Shown here piece after piece: positions 59,466-64,000 of a stretch of DNA of 64,000 bases. The stretch comes from an uncultured Bacteroidales bacterium (lineage in GTDB: Bacteria; Bacteroidota; Bacteroidia; Bacteroidales; Muribaculaceae). Position numbers and translations under genes: made by a program. Under the pieces are notes generated by a model. It did no database searches, was not told where the DNA came from, and saw nothing but the letters and a program-made list of their open reading frames with translations. The DNA is taken from assembly GCA_902782465.1 (NCBI GenBank), contig CACZNH010000006.1, positions 124,001 through 188,000 on the forward strand. Direction: 5' to 3'. Position 1 is the stretch's first letter. Each line of letters begins with the position of its first letter.

Positions 59466-60806
59466 TCAATCGAGCCGATCCTCTCCGTAACCTAATGCCT
59501 TGAGCAGTTCGGCAAGCACATACATGCTGCCGCCCACATAGATGAGGTCATCGGGGGCAGCATCGGCACGTGCCGCTTCCAGGGCCTCCTTTACGTTGGC
59601 GAATGCCTTGGCCTGCTTGATACCCGCCTGAACGGCAAGTTCCATTACCTTGTCGGCAGTCATGCTGCGCGAGGTTGAAGCCTGGGTGAAATAGAAGGCA
59701 GCGTCCAGGGGCAACAAATCCAGGATTCCAGCCACATTCTTGTCGGCCATGAAGCCCATCACCATGCGCAGCTTGTTGCGGCGCAGCAATCGTAGCTGCC
59801 TGACCACGACCTGGAATCCCGGCACGTTATGCGCCGAGTCACAGATGGTCATGGGATTGTCGTCCAGCTTCATCCACCGTCCCATCAGTCCAGTATTCTC
59901 GGTAACGTGGGCGAATCCCTCACACAGGGCATCAATTTTGATACGGTATTTGAGGCGCTTGAGGATATTCATGGAGGTGAGAACCGTGTTGACGTTCTCG
60001 ACCTGGTAATCTCCTGTCAGTTCACAATCGATGACGCCGTAGTTGTTTGTCGTCATCCTCAATACATTGCCCACGTGCTTTGCCGAGAGCACCTCGGGCT
60101 TGTCTTGGGCAAAACGGATTTCGGAATAGAGTCGCTTGGCCTCGCTTTCCAGCACGTCACGCACCACGCCTTCGGCACGACCCACAACCACGGGCTTTCC
60201 ATGCTTGATGATGCCGGCCTTCTCCCTGGTGATGTCCTCGAGCGTGTCTCCCAAGAACTGCTGATGCTCCAGGCCGATGTTGGTGATGATGCTCAACTCG
60301 GGAGTGACGATATTGGAACTGTCCAGCCTGCCGCCCAGCCCTGTCTCGATGACGGCCACATTGACATTGCGCGTGGCGAAATAGTCAAATGCCATTGTCG
60401 AAACCAACTCAAAGAACGACGGCTCATAGACATAGTCGTCAAAGTCACGCTTCTGGTAGTCTGCCACCCATTGCATCACAAAGTTGCGGCTCACCATCTT
60501 GCCATCGACACGGATGCGCTCCCTGAAGTCCACCAGGTGGGGCGAGGTGAACAGGCCCACCTTATAGCCGCAGCACTGCAGGCACGAAGCCAGCATGTGG
60601 GCTACCGACCCCTTGCCATTGGTTCCAGCGATGTGAATGATTCGATAGCGACGGTGCGGGTCATTGTACAGTTTGCTGAGGGCTATACTGGTATCAAGGC
60701 CAGGCTTGTATCCTGATGCACCCTGGCGCTCAAAAGCAGGACGCTGATTGAACAGGTAATCTTGTGTACGCTCCCACAATCGAGCCAGTTCTTCTTTTCT
60801 TGCCAT
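59466..60806 (-). CDS. folC: Folylpolyglutamate/dihydrofolate synthase
   Basis: 446 residues from ATG 60806 (MARKEELARLW). Mur-ligase-like fold: P-loop HIAGTNGKGSVAHML, the omega-loop region FFELVSTMAFDYFA, the GLGGRLDSSN segment, and the C-terminal domain with DSAHNVPGFQVVV. It adds glutamate to folates (and to dihydropteroate). It lies downstream of the RNase P RNA on the same strand. The longer frame to 60935 overlaps that RNA and is rejected. Confidence 0.95.
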   Translation of the reverse strand: MARKEELARLWERTQDYLFNQRPAFERQGASGYKPGLDTSIALSKLYNDPHRRYRIIHIAGTNGKGSVAHMLASCLQCCGYKVGLFTSPHLVDFRERIRVDGKMVSRNFVMQWVADYQKRDFDDYVYEPSFFELVSTMAFDYFATRNVNVAVIETGLGGRLDSSNIVTPELSIITNIGLEHQQFLGDTLEDITREKAGIIKHGKPVVVGRAEGVVRDVLESEAKRLYSEIRFAQDKPEVLSAKHVGNVLRMTTNNYGVIDCELTGDYQVENVNTVLTSMNILKRLKYRIKIDALCEGFAHVTENTGLMGRWMKLDDNPMTICDSAHNVPGFQVVVRQLRLLRRNKLRMVMGFMADKNVAGILDLLPLDAAFYFTQASTSRSMTADKVMELAVQAGIKQAKAFANVKEALEAARADAAPDDLIYVGGSMYVLAELLKALGYGEDRLD

Positions 60807-60879
60807 AATATCGGTCTTTCGGTTATGAATGCATGTCACCAAAGTGACTCTTGACGACATCAATTTTTTTTTAAAAAAA

Positions 60880-61239
60880 GCAGTATGGCTATAAGCCGGG
60901 TTTTGTGCCTGCCACAAGTGGCAGGTGCCTGTCATTTATCTGTCCGACGCATTGCTGCGCCGGTATAGCGTTCTACCCCCCGGCAATGGACGAGCAGCCC
61001 TTGAATGCCGGTATACATGAACTTGCAACTCACAGGTGGTGCGGCACACCGTGTCGCCACGGCGCCCGGTGGGCTCTTACCCCACCTTTTCACCCTTACC
61101 GCTCACGCGGCGGTTATTCTCTGTCACCTTAACCCTACGGTCACCCGTAGCTTCCCGTTAAGAAATGTGATGCTCTGCGTTGCCCGGACTTTCCTCTCGC
61201 AACCATTAGACGTTAACGAGCGACAAGCCGCCATACTGC
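60880..61239 (-). ncRNA. rnpB: RNase P RNA (class A)
   Basis: Minus strand, about 360 bases. The 5' part contains GAGGAAAGTCCGGGC, the conserved P4/J region of bacterial RNase P RNA, and the 3' part carries the matching ACCCGGCTTATAG end. The termini GCAGTATGGC (61239-61230) and GCCATACTGC (60889-60880) pair as helix P1 and are followed by seven T on the minus strand, so P1 also acts as the terminator. A -7 box lies at 61262-61255. It cleaves tRNA 5' leaders with RnpA. Confidence 0.95.
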
Positions 61240-61254
61240 ACGTTTTTGCGGGCA

Positions 61255-61262
61255 CAAAATTA
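61255..61262 (-). promoter_or_regulatory. -7 box of rnpB
   Basis: Minus-strand TAATTTTG, 16 bases upstream of the mature 5' end. Confidence 0.65.
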
Positions 61263-61438
61263 CAATGAATTATCAAAGTGTGCAATTTTTTTTATAGTTT
61301 TACACTACCTTTCTATTAATTTTAGTGTTTTTATAGAGAAAAAACCAATAATAATGAATACCGCATGGATGTTGCAATTTTTTGCACATCTTTCCGTTAA
61401 AAACATAGCACACCTATCAATTCCCAATTGTACAAGTT

Positions 61439-63202
61439 ATGGCTATACTCAAAAAGTTGTCTCTCAGCGGTCTGGTCGAGCGTTTCGGCCAAAGTTTCAG
61501 ACGTTTTCCGTTGGCAATGCTGCTCATGGTGTTCCTGGCGTGTTTTCTCATCTACCTGAACCACGGCGGCAAACCAGGAGCCAAATGGGAGTTTTTCCTC
61601 ATTTTCTACCCAGCGACGAGCGCCTTGCTGGCAGTAGCCCTCTCGCTGCTCACCGAGGACTTCAAGAGCCGCCTGCTGGCGATTGCGACCCAAGTGGTCG
61701 TGCATGGCATGTGGCTGGCAGCATCACTCTACCTGTCGCAATTCGACCGTTTTTCCATACCACAGCTGTTAGCAGTAAGTGCCACGGTGGTTGCCATCGG
61801 CCTTGCCGTCTTCCTCATCTGTTTCTACCGCAATGGCTATGACTTGAGATTCTGGAATTTCTCAATCCGCACGGTGTTGTCGGTGGCGGCATCTGTGGCC
61901 ATCGGCGGCATCCTGACGCTGGGCCTGTTTGCCCTGGTTGAGTCCTTGAAACTGCTGTTCAGCCTTCACATCCCAGACACGGTTTTTGCCGACATCGCCT
62001 CGGTGTGCATGGTAATGCTGGCACCAGCGCTATTTATGAACCTGATTCCCAAAGGCGAAGACAAATACCTTGATGCAGCACCCGAGTTCTCGGGATTCAG
62101 CAAGGGTGTCGTCCAATACCTGTTCCTGCCATTGTTGGGCTTGTATATGATTACCCTCTATGCCTACGCGGCCAAGATTCTGATGGAGTGGTCGCTACCC
62201 GTGGGCGGTGTGAGCTACCTGGTGACAGGCAGCATGGTGCTGATGGTATTGCTTATCTACATCACCTACCCTATCCAGCACCAAGAGGGCAACAAACTGT
62301 TCAAGCTGGTGACCTGTTTGGCTCCGGTATTGATGTTACCGCTACTGGCGCTGATGACTGTTGCCATCCAGCGCCGTCTGGGCGATTACGGCATCACAGT
62401 GAGCCGCCTCTACCTGCTGGTGTTCAACCTGTGGTGCTATGCGGTGTGCCTGTGGCTGATTTTCACCCGCAACAAGCGCATCTGGCTCATCCCCGCCTCA
62501 TTTGCCGCCATCCTGCTGTTCATCTCTGTCGGGCCACAGAGCATCGCCAATGTGACCCAACGCCAACTGCTGAAAGAGGCCCGCACCGCCTTTGAATCAT
62601 CGGGCATCAAGCGATTTCCGCTATCGGGCGAGCAGTATGACCAATGGCTCAAGAAAGCCGACCCCAAAACGGCTGCTGCCATTGACTCCAAACTGGATTA
62701 CCTGCAAACGGATTTCGGTTTCAACAGCATTAGGAACCTAGTGGGCAAGGATGTCATCACGGGCACCTATGTCAAAACGGGGCAGGGGGATATCATTGTA
62801 ACAACCAACAGCAACTTCTTTAATAGTGAATTAATCCATGACGTTGAGATGCCTCAGGGTTATCACAAGATGTCCTTAGTCGACTTCTATATTGAGGGTG
62901 TAATGGCTAATCATTCCATGGTACCTATCCATTTCAAGGTCGCAAACCGAGTTGAACCCAATGAGGCCATCGAGAACGACGACCCCGTGGTGTCCCCTCT
63001 TGATGCGGTAGAGTACCAGTTTGAGGTGGCAGCCAAAGAGTTGATTGAACGGGACGAGGAGCGTAATCCCGGCGTCAACGTCCAGCCCCTGCTGGTTGAA
63101 AACGGCCAGGCGATGCTGATGATTGACCGCTATTCATTCCATCTATGGCATGACAGATCCCGTTATGACCTTAGCGTCAGCGGTATTTTGTTTACCAAAT
63201 AG
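61439..63202 (+). CDS. DUF4153 family multi-pass membrane protein
   Basis: 587 residues. About 11-12 membrane helices in the first 400 residues, then a soluble C-terminal part (about 400-587) with a predicted beta-rich fold ending in YDLSVSGILFTK. The pattern fits DUF4153 proteins. Function unknown. A weak -7-like TACCTTTC at 61306-61313 lies upstream. The gene has a strong terminator. Confidence 0.8.
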   Translation: MAILKKLSLSGLVERFGQSFRRFPLAMLLMVFLACFLIYLNHGGKPGAKWEFFLIFYPATSALLAVALSLLTEDFKSRLLAIATQVVVHGMWLAASLYLSQFDRFSIPQLLAVSATVVAIGLAVFLICFYRNGYDLRFWNFSIRTVLSVAASVAIGGILTLGLFALVESLKLLFSLHIPDTVFADIASVCMVMLAPALFMNLIPKGEDKYLDAAPEFSGFSKGVVQYLFLPLLGLYMITLYAYAAKILMEWSLPVGGVSYLVTGSMVLMVLLIYITYPIQHQEGNKLFKLVTCLAPVLMLPLLALMTVAIQRRLGDYGITVSRLYLLVFNLWCYAVCLWLIFTRNKRIWLIPASFAAILLFISVGPQSIANVTQRQLLKEARTAFESSGIKRFPLSGEQYDQWLKKADPKTAAAIDSKLDYLQTDFGFNSIRNLVGKDVITGTYVKTGQGDIIVTTNSNFFNSELIHDVEMPQGYHKMSLVDFYIEGVMANHSMVPIHFKVANRVEPNEAIENDDPVVSPLDAVEYQFEVAAKELIERDEERNPGVNVQPLLVENGQAMLMIDRYSFHLWHDRSRYDLSVSGILFTK

Positions 63203-63255
63203 ACGTCACCGTGGCTGTCGCTAAGCGACGGCACAGGGAACCTGGCAATAGCACT

Positions 63256-63299
63256 TATCAACACCTCCAATCGGGATTGGGGGTGTTGATAACTTTTTT
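63256..63299 (+). terminator. Terminator of the DUF4153 gene
   Basis: The stem TTATCAACACC plus CCAATC (63256-63273) pairs with GATTGG plus GGTGTTGATAA (63275-63292), with one mismatch or bulge, followed by six T at 63294-63299. A long stem. Confidence 0.88.
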
Positions 63300-63334
63300 C
63301 TAGCCAATATGGGTTTTGTTATAGTAAATGGCAG

Positions 63335-63342
63335 TACCTTTG
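63335..63342 (+). promoter_or_regulatory. -7 box of the last gene
   Basis: TACCTTTG, with TTTTG at 63314-63318 upstream, 25 bases before the ATG at 63367. Confidence 0.6.
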
Positions 63343-63366
63343 TACCATTAAATTATTAATGTGCAA

Positions 63367-64000
63367 ATGAACCGTTTTTTCTCGATTTTCTCTTTGGCCA
63401 TTATGGCCTTTTTATCGTTGCAGGCAGGCGAAGTGACGTTTGACTTCTCGACTGCCGAGGGTATTACAGCTATGGGCTACGCCCTGCCTGAGCCGAGTGC
63501 AGGAACCAACCTGACCCAAGCAGGTCCCAAGACTGTGGACGGAGTGACCCTGTCGGCTACCGACGGAGCCACCCAGACCCGCATCTGGAACTCGCAGGGC
63601 AGTTACACGCTACGCATCTACGTTGACGGCTCCATCACCCTGAGTGTTGCCGAGGGTAGCATCACGGGCATCACCGTCAATGCCGCCAATGTCAACAACT
63701 TTGACCTGATTGCTGACGTGGGCGACTACACTGCCGACGGCACTGTGGGTACATGGACAGGCAGCGAGACCTCGGTGACCCTGACTCATGTGGGCAGCAA
63801 GAACGCCCAAGTGGCCAGCCTAGTGGTGACCACCAGCAGCGAGGGTCCCGTCAATCCTGACCCTGACGGCCCCATCGACCCCAACATCCACAAACTCGAC
63901 TCATTGCAGCACCTGGCCGATTTGGAGGATGGCACCGCCTTCCAATTCACCAGCGACGTGTATGTCAACTACCAGTGGAATGACCACCTGTGGGTGATGC
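63367..64000 (+). CDS. Secreted protein (C-terminus cut off by the window)
   Basis: 211 residues are visible before the edge. Signal peptide MNRFFSIFSLAIMAFLSLQAG; then a beta-rich domain (about 22-160) with repeated Thr/Val strands, starting VTFDFSTAEGI; then a Pro/Asp linker (PVNPDPDGPIDPN); then the beginning of a second domain with FTSDVYVNYQWNDHLWVM, which looks like an OB-fold-like module often seen in exported Bacteroidales proteins. The rest is outside the window. It could end in the same sorting tail as the 22.6 kb protein, but that cannot be seen. Confidence 0.75.
   Translation, partial: MNRFFSIFSLAIMAFLSLQAGEVTFDFSTAEGITAMGYALPEPSAGTNLTQAGPKTVDGVTLSATDGATQTRIWNSQGSYTLRIYVDGSITLSVAEGSITGITVNAANVNNFDLIADVGDYTADGTVGTWTGSETSVTLTHVGSKNAQVASLVVTTSSEGPVNPDPDGPIDPNIHKLDSLQHLADLEDGTAFQFTSDVYVNYQWNDHLWVM

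Noticed and set aside
60807-60935. Extended N-terminus of FolC
   Set aside because: It would overlap the 3' end of the RNase P RNA and lacks similarity to FolC starts.

Overview
The window reads as a chromosomal segment of a Bacteroidota bacterium, order Bacteroidales. A gut or rumen Muribaculaceae/Prevotellaceae-type organism fits best, but that placement is inference. The support is as follows: -7 boxes of the form TAnnTTTG recur upstream of genes on both strands; the sigma-70 gene (56335-57192) encodes the short primary sigma factor without region 1.1 that is typical of this phylum; start codons mostly lack a strong Shine-Dalgarno sequence; and the gene content includes GH92 and GH3 glycosidases, DUF4836-like and DUF5106-like secreted proteins, NhaC, KorAB, and a split gcvPA/gcvPB. 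Coding regions have moderately high GC, while intergenic DNA is AT-rich. I see no rRNA operon, insertion sequence, prophage, CRISPR array or integrase.

Layout, left to right. 0-2.7 kb: a partner-switching signalling module on the minus strand (Cache-PP2C-anti-sigma kinase protein plus STAS protein) and the start of a secreted protein. 2.8-7.3 kb: NhaC antiporter, dnaA and an MlaD-type lipid-transport protein. 7.4-17 kb, plus strand: GH92 mannosidase, a 58-residue membrane protein coupled to dxs, the trkA-trkH potassium uptake pair, and a GH3 lipoprotein. 17-22.3 kb: a DUF3795-GNAT fusion, ftsK, a LolA-like chaperone and a DUF445 protein. 22.4-26.7 kb: two secreted proteins with nearly identical C-terminal tails, the second carrying about six 78-residue repeats. 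26.8-37.1 kb, minus strand: korAB, recJ-recQ, tRNA-Cys, topB with a small Cys-rich membrane protein, and mazG.

37.3-45 kb is a complete glycine cleavage locus: lplA, gcvT, gcvH, gcvPA, gcvPB, lpd, followed by a YigZ/IMPACT protein. LplA can lipoylate GcvH, GcvP and GcvT carry out decarboxylation and aminomethyl transfer, and Lpd reoxidises the lipoyl arm. 45-53.6 kb, mostly minus strand: acyl-ACP thioesterase, chorismate synthase and YbaK in overlapping frames; a thioredoxin-like fusion protein; a large TPR protein; and aguB-aguA, which together convert agmatine to putrescine. 53.9-61.3 kb: a DUF4836-like lipoprotein, a small beta-barrel protein, the primary sigma factor, HtrA/DegP, FolC and RNase P RNA. 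61.4-64 kb: a DUF4153 membrane protein and a secreted protein cut by the window edge.

The most unusual feature that no gene explains is a scattered set of degenerate tandem repeats with a strict 7-base period at gene junctions. At least nine sites are visible. The heptamer differs from site to site, several arrays supply the last codons and stop of the upstream gene, and two sites carry the array in inverted orientation so that it could fold into a long hairpin. The second item is the shared C-terminal tail of the two secreted proteins at 22.6 and 23.6 kb. No complete unknown multi-gene defence or secretion system is evident; most of the window is ordinary core genome.
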